From: Noviherbaspirillum pedocola
GTDB taxonomy: Bacteria > Pseudomonadota > Gammaproteobacteria > Burkholderiales > Burkholderiaceae_D
Length of the DNA stretch: 64,000 bases
Assembly (NCBI RefSeq): GCF_016632335.1
Contig: NZ_JAEPBG010000012.1
Location: forward strand, 107,693-171,692
Direction of reading: 5' to 3'
The notes beneath the pieces are model-generated. The model saw nothing but the letters and a program-made list of their open reading frames with translations. It was not told where the DNA came from and searched no databases. This document shows positions 18,249 through 27,775 of this stretch, in pieces. Made by a program: the position numbers and the translations under genes. Positions within the stretch are counted from its first letter, which is position 1, and each line of letters begins with the position of its first letter.

Positions 18249-19828
18249 TGCGCCGCCCGATGCTCAAACCTTCGTCGGCGCGGTTGCCGGCACTGCTGCT
18301 GGCCATCGTGCTGTTTCTGTTCGGCGGAGTCGGGGGACGGACCGCGCCGGGATCGGCGCAGGCGCAGGCTACCAGTGTCGCCAGTGTCGCCAACGCTTGT
18401 CCGAACACCCCCGCATCCCCGCCCGGCCCCGACTTCCGCAACCGCGACCTGTCCGGCATGAACTTCAACCGGCTCGATCTGCGCAATGCGAATTTTTCCG
18501 GCGCCACGCTCAAGGGCACGGTGTTCATCGGCGCCAACCTCTCCGGCGCGGACTTCAGCAACGCCAGGGTGCTCAGGAGCGACAACGAAGACCTGCGCCC
18601 GACCGACTTCACCGGCGCGAACCTGCGCCAGGCCTGCCTTGCCGGCATGAGCTTCACCGGGCGGACCTATTTTTCGCATGCCGATGTCAGCTGCGCAGAC
18701 TTTTCGAACACCGTCCTGCAGGATGGCCTGACGATCTTCGGGCCGGGACCGCTCGTCATCGACGCCTCGCTGTGCAAGCCGGCCTTCCGCGGCACGACGA
18801 TGAACTGCGAATTCATCAGCGACTGGTCGAAGCTCGACTTCAAGCCGAGCGCGGGCAGTTCGAGCGGCGCCGGCGCCAACCTCAGCGCGTGCGCGGCAAA
18901 GCTGGCCGGCGTGGCGCTGCCCAACCTCGATCTGACCGGCGCGAACCTGCAGAACGCCAACCTGAGCGGCGCGAACCTGTACAAAGCGACCCTGCGGGGC
19001 GCGAACCTGAATCATGCGAATCTCTCCGGCGCCGATCTCACCGGAGCCATCCTCAGCGGAGAGCCCGGCGGCCCGGCGACCACCCTGATCGGTGCGCATC
19101 TGCACAACACGAACCTGACATCGGCCCAGCTTGCCGGCGCCGATTTTTCCTATGCCAATTTCTACAGCAACGGCCACGGCCCATGCGGGATCGGCAAAGC
19201 AGGCAAGAGTTGCGCCAGCGCGAGCGGCGCCACCATGACCGGCACCCGGTTCACGGGCGCCTTTCTCTATGGCGTCGACTTCAGCAACGCCACCATCTCC
19301 GGCGTCGACTTTTCCTACGCGGTGCTGACCGGCGCGAACTTTGCCGGCGCGACCATAAACAACAACGGCGAGACTTCACCAACCACCTTCCTGCAGGCGC
19401 ACCTGGAAGGCACCAACCTCGGCCAGTCGCAGCTGATCAGGGATGCCTCGCTGGCCAATGCCTACGTCGACTTCAACCGGGCCGGCAACACCCTGAACGT
19501 CGAACTCGACGGCAACCATACCCAGCATGCCTGCCCGTCTTCGGGCTGCCCGGTCGCGCGCGGCGCGAGCGTGTGCATCAGCATGTCCTATGGCGGGGAA
19601 GGACGGGTGCCGCAAGCCGAACCCAGCCTGACCTGCCCTTCCGGCGACCAACTGCCCGCCGGCTGCGGCCCCGCAGAACGCGACGGCAGCAATCCGGCCT
19701 GGAAGAGCACTCAGCCACTGAACGCACCGCCGGCCTGGTATGGGAACGCCGCCACCTATACCCCGGCGGCGCCCAGCGCTTCCATCTGCAATGGCGCCAC
19801 TCCGCGGCCCGTCGCGTTGGACTGGTGA
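18248..19828 (+). CDS. Exported pentapeptide-repeat protein, 526 aa
   Basis: Start chosen at 18248, overlapping the upstream stop by one nucleotide. The N-terminus has a hydrophobic signal (LPALLLAIVLFLFGGVGG) and an AQAQA cleavage region. From about residue 60 there are many A(D/N)LxX pentapeptide units (for example NRDLSG, GANLSGADFSNA, TGANLQNANLSGANL), which fold as a right-handed quadrilateral beta-helix. About fifteen Cys residues fall between or after repeat blocks, consistent with disulfides outside the cytoplasm. That sets it apart from the cytoplasmic Qnr/MfpA type that mimics DNA. The C-terminal ~110 residues are not repeats. It is the middle gene of a run of three exported proteins. 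Function unknown; a rigid extracellular scaffold is plausible. Confidence 0.82.
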   Translation: MRRPMLKPSSARLPALLLAIVLFLFGGVGGRTAPGSAQAQATSVASVANACPNTPASPPGPDFRNRDLSGMNFNRLDLRNANFSGATLKGTVFIGANLSGADFSNARVLRSDNEDLRPTDFTGANLRQACLAGMSFTGRTYFSHADVSCADFSNTVLQDGLTIFGPGPLVIDASLCKPAFRGTTMNCEFISDWSKLDFKPSAGSSSGAGANLSACAAKLAGVALPNLDLTGANLQNANLSGANLYKATLRGANLNHANLSGADLTGAILSGEPGGPATTLIGAHLHNTNLTSAQLAGADFSYANFYSNGHGPCGIGKAGKSCASASGATMTGTRFTGAFLYGVDFSNATISGVDFSYAVLTGANFAGATINNNGETSPTTFLQAHLEGTNLGQSQLIRDASLANAYVDFNRAGNTLNVELDGNHTQHACPSSGCPVARGASVCISMSYGGEGRVPQAEPSLTCPSGDQLPAGCGPAERDGSNPAWKSTQPLNAPPAWYGNAATYTPAAPSASICNGATPRPVALDW

Positions 19829-19909
19829 GCACGCCGCCATGCAGCCGCATAACCGCATAACCGTACAGCCCAAAGCATCGATCCCTTTCAAGAGACAACA
19901 GGAAGCGTC

Positions 19910-22900
19910 ATGAGCAAAAGCCAAACCGGAAAACGCAGGGCACTGCGCGGCAGCGTGGGGACGATGAACCGGCGCGAATTCCTTGCGCGCATCGCCGCGC
20001 TCGGCGCAACGCTGGGTGCGCCGCCGCTGCTGTCTTCCTGCGGCGGCGACGCGTCGGCGCCACCGCCGCAGCAGGCGCTGCAAAGGCGGCTGCTGTTCTT
20101 CAACCTGTCGCGCACGGCGGGCCCCGCCCTGGCCAACCCCTATCTGCACATCGCTGGCAAGCGCCTGCCGCTGACGCCGGTGGCGCAGGCGCCCGAGGTG
20201 CTGCAGCAGGCGCGCCGCAGCAACGCCTTCCTGCAGGCCTTGCCGGATGCGGCCATCACCCATCACCTGGACGCGGAGCTGCCGGCAAAAGCGGTGGCCC
20301 TGGGCTACGTCAGCGCCGACGAGGATCCCGCCAGCGGCAACTGGACCATGCCGCTGCTTCACCTGCTGCTGCCCGAAAGCGCGCATGCGCTGGCGTTTGC
20401 AGCCGGGGCCGCGCGGCTGCCGCGCTCGGCCAAGCGCCGCTTCTACGGCATGCCGGCTGCCGCGAGCGCGGCGGAACTGATCGACGAAGCCGCGTTCATC
20501 GACAGCCACGACCATGCGCAGGCGCTCGTCGGCGTGCACACGGAACTGCTGTGCCTGGACCCGGGCGGCGCGGCCTACCTGCATGCGAATCACATCGCGC
20601 CCAACCCGGACATGGTGCAACTGGTCGCGACGCTGGCCGGACTGGGCCCGGCTGCGCCGCAGCAATCCGCCTCGCAGCCTAACCCGGGGCAATGGGCGAC
20701 GCTGCGCCCGCTGCTGGACAGGCGGGTCGTGCCGCCCGTGCCGTACCGCAAGAGCGACGGCAAGCTGATCCAGTTCATGCCGGACTGGCACCCGGACGTG
20801 GACGCGGCCGTGGCGCAGTGCATACGCACCATCCATCCGGGCGTGATCGACGATGAGAACCTGGGCGTGGCGCTGGGCGCGGGAAGCGTCGTGCAAAGCG
20901 CCGAGGCCGTCCGTGGACGCCTGTGGTTTCGCCACGATGGCCTGGCCAGCGTTGCGCGCCGGCAGGCGCAGGCCGGCGAGGACGTGCCCACCGTCACCTT
21001 TTCCAGCCTGGCTACCGAGACTGGCCTGGCGGTGAGCGCGCCGACGGTGGAGAACGTCGGCGGCCGGGTGCAGGTCACGATGGACAATGTCTCGAACTGG
21101 TTCCTGCGCTGGCTCGGCATGTGGATCAAGTTCCGCGCGCCTGGCGATGGCGACAAGCCGGGGCGTGTCATCCCGACGAGCTCTCTGGACGTGGACACGC
21201 TGCCGGATGCGAAGTATCCGCATTCGAACGGACTCGATACCGCGGAAAGCCTGTTCGTCGGCATGCTGCCCGAGGTCAATGCGCTTGCCGGCATTCCATT
21301 CATGCCGGGGAAATTCGAGCCGGTGATCCGCTGGCCGCAGGGCGCGGCATCGATGGAAGTCATCTACGGCGGGCTGGGCCTGTCCGGCGCGCTCAACGAT
21401 CCGGAAAAGCTGCGCACGCCCGGCATCGTGGCCACCGTCCTGGTCAACTACGTCATCGTCTCGATCTTTCTCGCGGCCGGCGTGCAGGATCTCGATGAAA
21501 CCGGGCGGCTGCTTCTCGACCTTCTCGCGCAGGGCTTGCTCGAACTCCTGCTGAACGTGTTCGAAGCGCTGCTGGCGCGGGAGACGCTGGCGCTCGAGGA
21601 ACTGGTCGCGGGAATGTGCAAGACCATCATGGAGACCGGCGCCACCACGCTGCTGGACCATCTGTGGAAGTACCTGTTCGATACGATCGGGCGCAGCGAA
21701 GTGATCGATTCCATCCCGATACTCGGACAGGCGGCGCGCGCCGTGGCCGCCGTGATCGGCGCCGTGGAGCTGGCGGAAACGACGCTGGAAATCGGCCTGT
21801 CGCCGCCGCTGTACCGCTTCAACCTGGTGCTGACGCACGACCTGTCGACGAGCTTCACGGTCGATCCCGACTTCCTCAAGTCCTGGAGCAGCTACAGCCT
21901 GTACTACAAGGTCAGCTACGTGTTCGACAGCGGCAGCGCGCACGTGCTCGCGCCCATCGACCTGCCGGCTGCGGCGGCTGGCGCGCCGGTGGCGGTAATG
22001 CTGTCGGGGATTCCGTTCGGCGGCCAGGTCAACGTCCTGGTCGGCATCTATGCCCGCGCGCAGGGAGCGGCCCCGGGCGCGAACGACCTGTGCGCCGCGC
22101 ACGGCAGCACTGGCCTCATCGCCAATACCGTCGATACCGCCCCGGCGATCGCGCTTGCCTACAACCGGGTGCCGATCTCGGCTGCCACGGTGTACCTGCA
22201 CAGCGGCATTTCCAGCCTGGATGCGAGCGGCGCGCATGCCTGGCGCACCGGCCTGAACGGCGGGAACGCGCCGCCCTACCTCCCTCCCACCGGCGACCAG
22301 CAGCCCAGCCTCGGCGCGCTGCGCGGCATCACGGTGCGCCAAGGCGCCGGCGCCTTGCCGGGCTACGTCGGCTATGCCTGGCAAGGCTATTCCAGCGGCG
22401 TTCCCGGCTGCGGCAGCGGCGTTCCCGGCCAGTTCGACTATGTCGCCATCCTCGACACCGCCACAGGTGCGGCGGGTGCGGCGCGCCCCGGCTTCGTTGC
22501 CAGCAGCTGCGGATCGGGCGCCGGCACGCTGGCGAGCTTTTCGCTGCTGTCGGACCAGAGCCGCAATGTGATGCTGGAGCCGGAATCGCTGCTGCTGCGG
22601 CCGGTCGCGCTGGGCAGCGCGCCAGCCTTGCCGGGACCGGGCACGGGCGGCGCCTTCGGCCGGCTGAACCTGCCGCCGACGCGGCTCCTGCTGCATCCGG
22701 CCGGTTATGCGGTGTCGATCAACAGCGAGAACCACAAGATCGAGGCGCTGAAGCTGCCGCAGCAGGCGGTCGATGACGCCACGGCGCGCAGCAGCTGGCT
22801 GGCGCGGCACTATTCGGGTTTCGGCACCCGGCCCGGCCTGATGGATACGCCGGTGGCGCTGGCCATCAGCGCGGATGGCGTGATCCTGGTACTGGAGGAC

Positions 22901-23287
22901 AGCAGCGGCAACAACCGCATCCAGGCCTTCGATGTCGGCGGCAATCCGATTCCGTATTTCACCAAGCAGAAGCGGCCACATTTCCTGCAGCTCGATGCCA
23001 CGCAGAACGCCACCTATCTCGACCTCGCGGTGGAATATGGCGGCTTCCTGTACGTGCTGTCGCAGGACGCGAGCAATGTGCACTGGCTCGACGTCTACCA
23101 TCCCGACCAGGAAGGCACTGCGCCAATCTGCCGCACCTCCGGCATCAATGCGGCCAGGATGACCGTCGATTTCTGGCGCACCGTCTACACGCTGAACTAC
23201 GACATCCTGCGCTCGCCGGACGGCTCCATCCCGGCGCTGACTGAGCCCTCGGTCAGTTTCTGGACGCCGTCGACCACCGGCGGCTGA
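19910..23287 (+). CDS. Large exported lipoprotein with Tat-type signal and NHL-like C-terminus, 1125 aa
   Basis: The protein starts with 18 basic residues and then MNRREFLARIAALGATLG, a twin-arginine motif, ending PPLLSSCGG, a lipobox. It therefore looks like a folded Tat-exported lipoprotein. The start at 19910 has an AGGA ribosome site. Residues ~500-630 form an unusual helical, hydrophobic region (VNYVIVSIFLAAGV, LLLDLLAQGLLELLL, IPILGQAARAVAAVIGAVEL). The last ~150 residues contain NHL/beta-propeller-like stretches (MDTPVALAISADGVILVLED, NRIQAFDVGGN). I recognise no family for the whole protein. It is 81 nt downstream of the pentapeptide-repeat gene and probably cotranscribed. Its 3' end overlaps the convergent MFS gene by 91 bp. 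Confidence 0.75.
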   Translation: MSKSQTGKRRALRGSVGTMNRREFLARIAALGATLGAPPLLSSCGGDASAPPPQQALQRRLLFFNLSRTAGPALANPYLHIAGKRLPLTPVAQAPEVLQQARRSNAFLQALPDAAITHHLDAELPAKAVALGYVSADEDPASGNWTMPLLHLLLPESAHALAFAAGAARLPRSAKRRFYGMPAAASAAELIDEAAFIDSHDHAQALVGVHTELLCLDPGGAAYLHANHIAPNPDMVQLVATLAGLGPAAPQQSASQPNPGQWATLRPLLDRRVVPPVPYRKSDGKLIQFMPDWHPDVDAAVAQCIRTIHPGVIDDENLGVALGAGSVVQSAEAVRGRLWFRHDGLASVARRQAQAGEDVPTVTFSSLATETGLAVSAPTVENVGGRVQVTMDNVSNWFLRWLGMWIKFRAPGDGDKPGRVIPTSSLDVDTLPDAKYPHSNGLDTAESLFVGMLPEVNALAGIPFMPGKFEPVIRWPQGAASMEVIYGGLGLSGALNDPEKLRTPGIVATVLVNYVIVSIFLAAGVQDLDETGRLLLDLLAQGLLELLLNVFEALLARETLALEELVAGMCKTIMETGATTLLDHLWKYLFDTIGRSEVIDSIPILGQAARAVAAVIGAVELAETTLEIGLSPPLYRFNLVLTHDLSTSFTVDPDFLKSWSSYSLYYKVSYVFDSGSAHVLAPIDLPAAAAGAPVAVMLSGIPFGGQVNVLVGIYARAQGAAPGANDLCAAHGSTGLIANTVDTAPAIALAYNRVPISAATVYLHSGISSLDASGAHAWRTGLNGGNAPPYLPPTGDQQPSLGALRGITVRQGAGALPGYVGYAWQGYSSGVPGCGSGVPGQFDYVAILDTATGAAGAARPGFVASSCGSGAGTLASFSLLSDQSRNVMLEPESLLLRPVALGSAPALPGPGTGGAFGRLNLPPTRLLLHPAGYAVSINSENHKIEALKLPQQAVDDATARSSWLARHYSGFGTRPGLMDTPVALAISADGVILVLEDSSGNNRIQAFDVGGNPIPYFTKQKRPHFLQLDATQNATYLDLAVEYGGFLYVLSQDASNVHWLDVYHPDQEGTAPICRTSGINAARMTVDFWRTVYTLNYDILRSPDGSIPALTEPSVSFWTPSTTGG

Positions 23288-24720
23288 TCCTCCTGATCCT
23301 CGTGATGCACCGCGCCCAGCGGCGGCGCGATGTCTTCCAGTGGCCGCCGCTCGGCATCGACCGCATGCCGCAGCGCGATCAGGCCGGCGACGATCACCAG
23401 CGCCGCGCCGATCGCATAGCCCACGGTCACCGCGCCACGGCTGCCGGACTCGATCAGCAGGCCGAACAGCAGCGGCGCGGCAAAGCCGCCGGCGCCGGTG
23501 CCCACCGCATAGAACACCGAGATCGCCTGCGCCCGCATCTCCAGCGGGAACACTTCGCTGACGGTGAGATAGGCGGAACTGGCCGCGGCCGAGGCGAGAA
23601 AGAACACTGCCGACCAGCACAGCGCCTGGGTCAGCGCATCCAGCCATCCGGCCATGAACGCCAGCCCGGTCGCGGCCAGGCCGACGCCGGACAGCACATA
23701 AGTGAAGGCGATCATCCTGCGCCTGCCGATGCGGTCGAACAGCGGCCCGAGCAGCAGCGGCCCGAGCACGTTGCCGAGCGCGAACGGGAAGATGTATAGC
23801 GCCACGCGCGCATCCGGCACGTGATGAAAGCGCGTGAGCACCAGCGCATAGGTGAAGAAGATCGCGTTGTAGAAAAAGGCCTGCGACACCATCAATGCGA
23901 TCGCCACGACGCTGCGCCGGCGATAGCGGCGCGCCAGCACCGCGGCGACCTCGCGCAACGACGGCGCGGCAGCGCCGGACAGCGCGATGCGCCCCGATGC
24001 CGGCGCCAGGGCGCCATGCTCGGCGGCGACCTCGGCTTCGATGGCGTCGATAATGCGGTGCGCCTCGTCGGCGCGGCCATGGGCCAGCAGCCAGCGCGGG
24101 CTTTCCGGGACATCGCGCCGTACCAGCAGAATCGCCACCGCCAGCACCGCGCCGAGCACGAAACCGGCGCGCCAGCCATAGACCGGGCCGAGCACATGCG
24201 GATCGAGCAGCACCAGCGACAAACCGGCGCCCAGCGCCGCGCCCAGCCAGAAGCTGCCGTTGATCGCCAGGTTGACCCGACCGCGCACACGCGCCGGGAT
24301 CAGTTCATCGATTGCGGAATTGATTGCCGCATATTCGCCGCCGATACCTAATCCAGTCAGAAAGCGGCAGACCGCGAAAAAGCCGAAGCCGGGAGCCAGG
24401 CCGGTGGCGAGCGTCGCCAGCATGTAGACCGCCAGGGTCAGCAGGAACAGGCGCTTGCGGCCGAGATGGTCGGTCAGCCGGCCGAACAGCAGCGCGCCGA
24501 CCACCGCACCGCCGATATACAGCGAACCGGCCCAGCCGACCTGGCCCGCGCTCAGTCCAAGCGTATCCGGGCGCTCGAGCACACCGCCGATGGAACCGAC
24601 CAGCGTTACTTCCAGCCCATCCAGCACCCAGGCCACGCCCAGGGCGATCACGATGCGCCAGTGCCAGCGCGACCAGGGCAGCCGGTCCAGCCGTGCCGGA
24701 ATGTCGCTTGAAATCGTCAT
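23197..24720 (-). CDS. MFS transporter
   Basis: A 507-residue major facilitator protein with twelve predicted membrane helices. The family loop motif GRLTDHLGRKR lies between helices 2 and 3 and its repeat FDRIGRRR in the second half. RFLTGLGIGGEYAAINSAI and VPESPRWLLAHGRADEA place it with the sugar/niacin/aromatic-acid porter groups (NiaP-like). The first residues after ATG 24720 are preceded by a GGAGAGGGGAG-like ribosome site. The C-terminal ~45 residues after the last helix are polar and are encoded in the 91-bp overlap with the convergent lipoprotein gene. Substrate unknown. Confidence 0.85.
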   Translation of the reverse strand: MTISSDIPARLDRLPWSRWHWRIVIALGVAWVLDGLEVTLVGSIGGVLERPDTLGLSAGQVGWAGSLYIGGAVVGALLFGRLTDHLGRKRLFLLTLAVYMLATLATGLAPGFGFFAVCRFLTGLGIGGEYAAINSAIDELIPARVRGRVNLAINGSFWLGAALGAGLSLVLLDPHVLGPVYGWRAGFVLGAVLAVAILLVRRDVPESPRWLLAHGRADEAHRIIDAIEAEVAAEHGALAPASGRIALSGAAAPSLREVAAVLARRYRRRSVVAIALMVSQAFFYNAIFFTYALVLTRFHHVPDARVALYIFPFALGNVLGPLLLGPLFDRIGRRRMIAFTYVLSGVGLAATGLAFMAGWLDALTQALCWSAVFFLASAAASSAYLTVSEVFPLEMRAQAISVFYAVGTGAGGFAAPLLFGLLIESGSRGAVTVGYAIGAALVIVAGLIALRHAVDAERRPLEDIAPPLGAVHHEDQEDQPPVVDGVQKLTEGSVSAGMEPSGERRMS

Positions 24721-25110
24721 GCTCCCCTCTCCTTGCGCTGTCTGAGCATAGCGCCGCCATTCACGTCAGCCGCGGCGAATGTCCCGCGCAAGTTGAATCG
24801 GACAAGCACTCTCGCCGCCCGTTTGCGGAATGCTGAAAAATTGCGCACCGGCTCGGTGCTCTTATCCAGATTCAAACAGATCGTGCTGCTGCCGCTCTTG
24901 CGTTCCCTCATCGCAATTCACATCCAAGCTTTTGTATTTTCAATATTTTTCCCTGCGTCATTGCCTATCGGCACGTTGTTTGCCCTTAGCACCGCAATGC
25001 GCAAAAGCCATACGTCGCGCATTCGAGGAGACCTGGGACTAGCCCTTTCCCACCCGATTTGCGGAAAAGCCGTCCACGGCAGCCATTTCAACAACACCAG
25101 GGAGCAAGTC
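24721..25110. other. Intergenic region between divergent MFS and porin genes
   Basis: This 390-nt region is markedly more AT-rich than its surroundings between about 24890 and 25000, which suits a promoter and leader for the porin gene. An open frame runs through it into the porin, but it lacks porin-like sequence before the signal peptide. I see no repeat or RNA gene. Confidence 0.5.
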
Positions 25111-26199
25111 ATGAAAAAAACCATCATCGCCAGCGCTGCACTCGCACTGGCATCCGGCATCGCTGCCGCGCAGACCAATGTCACCTTCTACGGCATCATC
25201 GACGCGGGCGTGCTGGCGCAAAACCACAGCGCGCCGGGCAGGCCGAGCGTGAGCCTGGCCAGCGGCGGCGACGCGCCCAGCATCTGGGGCTTCAAGGGCA
25301 CAGAAGATCTGGGCGGCGGTCTGAAGGCGATGTTCAACCTTGAAGGCCATTTCGCTTCGGACACCGGCGCGCAGGTCGGGAACCTGTTCCGGCGTCAGGC
25401 CAATGTCGGCCTGTGGATGGCCAATGTCGGCGCGGTCGCGCTGGGCAACCAGTACAGCCCCGCGATCCTGGCTTTCGCCACCACCGATCCGCGCGGCCTG
25501 CGCGAGAATTTCTCCGGTCTGTATTCCTGGGCCTACAACTCCGGCGCACTCGGCGGCGCGGGCATCAACACCAATAACGATGTGGGCGTGTTCCTGCAGA
25601 ACGCGATCTCGTACACCAATGATTTCGGCCCGGTTCACTTCGGCGCTGCAGTCAGCCTGTCCGAGCGTCCGACGGGCGCGACTGCGCTGGCCAACAATAC
25701 CGGCAACCATGGCTCGGTCTACTCGCTCGGTCTGACCTATACCGGACCAATTGCGCTGTCGGCCGCGTACCAGCAGGCGAACAAGCCCGACAGCGGCGAC
25801 TACCTGTCGCGCATGGTTTCGCTCGGCGGCGCTTATACGATGGGTGCGCTTACCGGGAAGCTGAACTATTTACGCGGCACTAACCGCGCGCCGGCGACGC
25901 TGGACGAAACCTCGAAGGTTGACATGTGGGGACTCGGCGTCGACTGGAAGACCGCGCCGAACAATACCGCGTCGGCCGCTGTCTATTTCGCCAAGGACAA
26001 GAACAATGGCGACGACAAGACCACGACTTTCATCCTGTCGGATCAATACGCCCTGTCCAGAGGCACCACGCTGTACGGCACGCTGGCCTTTGCCAACGCG
26101 CGCGCCGGCGCCACGGCCCTGACTTCGGCGGTACTGACCCCGGTGTCTCCGGACACCAACACCACGCTGCTGAACGTCGGCGTCAAGCACACGTTCTGA
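25111..26199 (+). CDS. Gram-negative general porin (Burkholderiales type)
   Basis: A 362-residue outer-membrane porin. The signal peptide MKKTIIASAALALASGIAAAQ is followed by TNVTFYGIIDAGV, the first beta strand of betaproteobacterial trimeric porins. Further marks are GFKGTEDLGGGLKAMFNLE and RQANVGL early in the barrel, and a final strand TTLLNVGVKHTF ending in phenylalanine, the sorting signal for the BAM complex. The start at 25111 has an AGGGAG ribosome site. It allows passive diffusion of small solutes. It is monocistronic and followed by a UUCG-capped hairpin. Confidence 0.93.
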   Translation: MKKTIIASAALALASGIAAAQTNVTFYGIIDAGVLAQNHSAPGRPSVSLASGGDAPSIWGFKGTEDLGGGLKAMFNLEGHFASDTGAQVGNLFRRQANVGLWMANVGAVALGNQYSPAILAFATTDPRGLRENFSGLYSWAYNSGALGGAGINTNNDVGVFLQNAISYTNDFGPVHFGAAVSLSERPTGATALANNTGNHGSVYSLGLTYTGPIALSAAYQQANKPDSGDYLSRMVSLGGAYTMGALTGKLNYLRGTNRAPATLDETSKVDMWGLGVDWKTAPNNTASAAVYFAKDKNNGDDKTTTFILSDQYALSRGTTLYGTLAFANARAGATALTSAVLTPVSPDTNTTLLNVGVKHTF

Positions 26200-26207
26200 T
26201 GTTGAGG

Positions 26208-26227
26208 GGGCGGTCTTCGGGCCGCCC
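26208..26227. terminator. UUCG-capped hairpin between convergent genes
   Basis: An 8-bp stem with one G-T pair closed by a TTCG tetraloop lies between the porin stop and the stop of the convergent Hsp70-like gene. There is no T run on the plus strand, so it may act as a transcript-end stabiliser or a weak terminator. Confidence 0.5.
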
Positions 26228-26237
26228 GATCTCCGGC

Positions 26238-27488
26238 CTAGCCGAAGCGGCGCGCCGCATCGAGCGCCAGGCCGGTTCCGATGGAACCGAACAAATCGCC
26301 TTCGACCTTGCGCGCCGCGGGCAGCAGCGCACCGATGCGTTCGCGCAGCAGCTGCACGCCGCTGGCGCCGCCGGTGAAGAAAATGGTGTCCACCGCATCG
26401 AGCGCGACGCCGGCCTCGGCCAGCAGCGCGCGCACGCTGGCATCGATATCGTCGACCAGATGCGCAACCGCGCGATCGAACCCGGCGCGACTCAGCGGCA
26501 GATCGACCGGCGGCGCCAGCCGGTCCAGCGCCAGCGTGAAGTCGGTGTTGTCGGAAAGCGCGATCTTGCCCTCTTCCACCTTCAGCGCCAGCCAGTGGCC
26601 GGCGCGGTCGTCGATGAGACGGCGCAAACGGCTCAGGGCCACCGGATCGTCGGCGTCGCGCGAAAAATCCTGCAGCTGCTGCACCGCCTTGCGGCTGTAG
26701 GCGGAATTGATCGTGTGCCAGGTGGCGAGATGAAAGTAATAGCTCGACGGCACGTCGCTGCCATTCTTCAGGCGGCTGCCCATGCCGAGCAGCGGCATCA
26801 CCGCCGCCAGGCTCAGGTATTTGTCGAAGTCAGTGCCGCCGATGTGCACACCGCCGTTGGCGAGGATATCGGCGCGCCGATCGGCTTGCCGCGCGCGCTG
26901 CGGTGACAGTCGCACCAGCGAAAAATCCGAAGTGCCGCCGCCGATGTCGGCAACCAGCACCAATTCTTCCCGTTCGATGCGCGCTTCGTAGGCAAAGGCG
27001 GCGGCAATCGGTTCGTACTGGAATGCAATGTCGCGAAAACCGACGGCTGCAGCGATCTCGCGCAGGGTGTTTTCCGCCAGCGCGTCCGCGGCGGCGTCGC
27101 CGTCGATGAAATGCACCGGCCGGCCGAATACCGCATGTTCAAACGCACAACCGGCAGCGGCTTCGGCACGTCGGCGCAGCTCGCCGATGAATTGCGACAA
27201 CAGCTCGCGGAATGGCAGCGCGCGTCCGAGCACCTCGGTTTGCCCATCGATGAGCGGCGTGCCGAGCAGGCTTTTTAGTGAACGCATCAGCCGGCCTTCA
27301 TAGCCGGCCAGGTATTCCGCCAGGCCTTGCCGTCCGAAGCTCGGCCTTTCTTCCTCGGCGTTGAAGAAGACCACCGATGGCAGCGTCGGCTTGCCGTCTT
27401 CCAGCGGCAAAAGCGTCGGCTGTTCGGGGCGCAGCCAGCCGACGGTGGAATTGGAAGTGCCGAAATCGACGCCGCAGGCAGGTTTCAT
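26238..27488 (-). CDS. yegD: Hsp70-family ATPase, YegD-like
   Basis: This 416-residue protein carries the Hsp70/actin nucleotide-binding motifs: CGVDFGTSNSTVGW (phosphate 1), LVADIGGGTSDFSLV (phosphate 2) and FTGGASGVQLL (adenosine). It lacks the substrate-binding domain of DnaK. Length and motifs match YegD-type chaperone-like proteins. The start at 27488 (MKPACGVDFG) is the natural one; upstream in-frame residues are not conserved-looking. It is probably a cytoplasmic ATPase with unknown clients, transcribed alone. Confidence 0.85.
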   Translation of the reverse strand: MKPACGVDFGTSNSTVGWLRPEQPTLLPLEDGKPTLPSVVFFNAEEERPSFGRQGLAEYLAGYEGRLMRSLKSLLGTPLIDGQTEVLGRALPFRELLSQFIGELRRRAEAAAGCAFEHAVFGRPVHFIDGDAAADALAENTLREIAAAVGFRDIAFQYEPIAAAFAYEARIEREELVLVADIGGGTSDFSLVRLSPQRARQADRRADILANGGVHIGGTDFDKYLSLAAVMPLLGMGSRLKNGSDVPSSYYFHLATWHTINSAYSRKAVQQLQDFSRDADDPVALSRLRRLIDDRAGHWLALKVEEGKIALSDNTDFTLALDRLAPPVDLPLSRAGFDRAVAHLVDDIDASVRALLAEAGVALDAVDTIFFTGGASGVQLLRERIGALLPAARKVEGDLFGSIGTGLALDAARRFG

Positions 27489-27775
27489 GGTGTCAGCAAA
27501 GCAGAAAAAGGGCGCCATCTTATTGCATGTCGGCGCCGCTGTCCCAGCGCGCTCAAAAAGCCCGGTGCGTTGCCACAAAAACCGGGTGTAAAGACTTGCG
27601 TCAGCTTTGTATCGGGAGGTAACAATTCGCTCGGGCCGGATAAAGCGTCCTACACTGCAATGTGGTCATACTGTTCACTCTGCACACCGAATGCGCTCAG
27701 AATGAACACCGCATCTGTAGAACCAATTTTCTTCATTCCGCTATTCTTCGCATCCCTGAACAACTGGAGCACATT

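Noticed and set aside
19376..23647. A 1423-codon open frame on the minus strand across the exported-protein locus
   Set aside because: It is antisense to three genes with clear signals and repeats. Its translation is Arg/Gly/Ala-rich with no domain, as expected from high-GC antisense frames.
24733..25110. Longer start for the porin
   Set aside because: The added residues do not resemble a porin, and the ATG at 25111 has both a ribosome site and a classic signal peptide.
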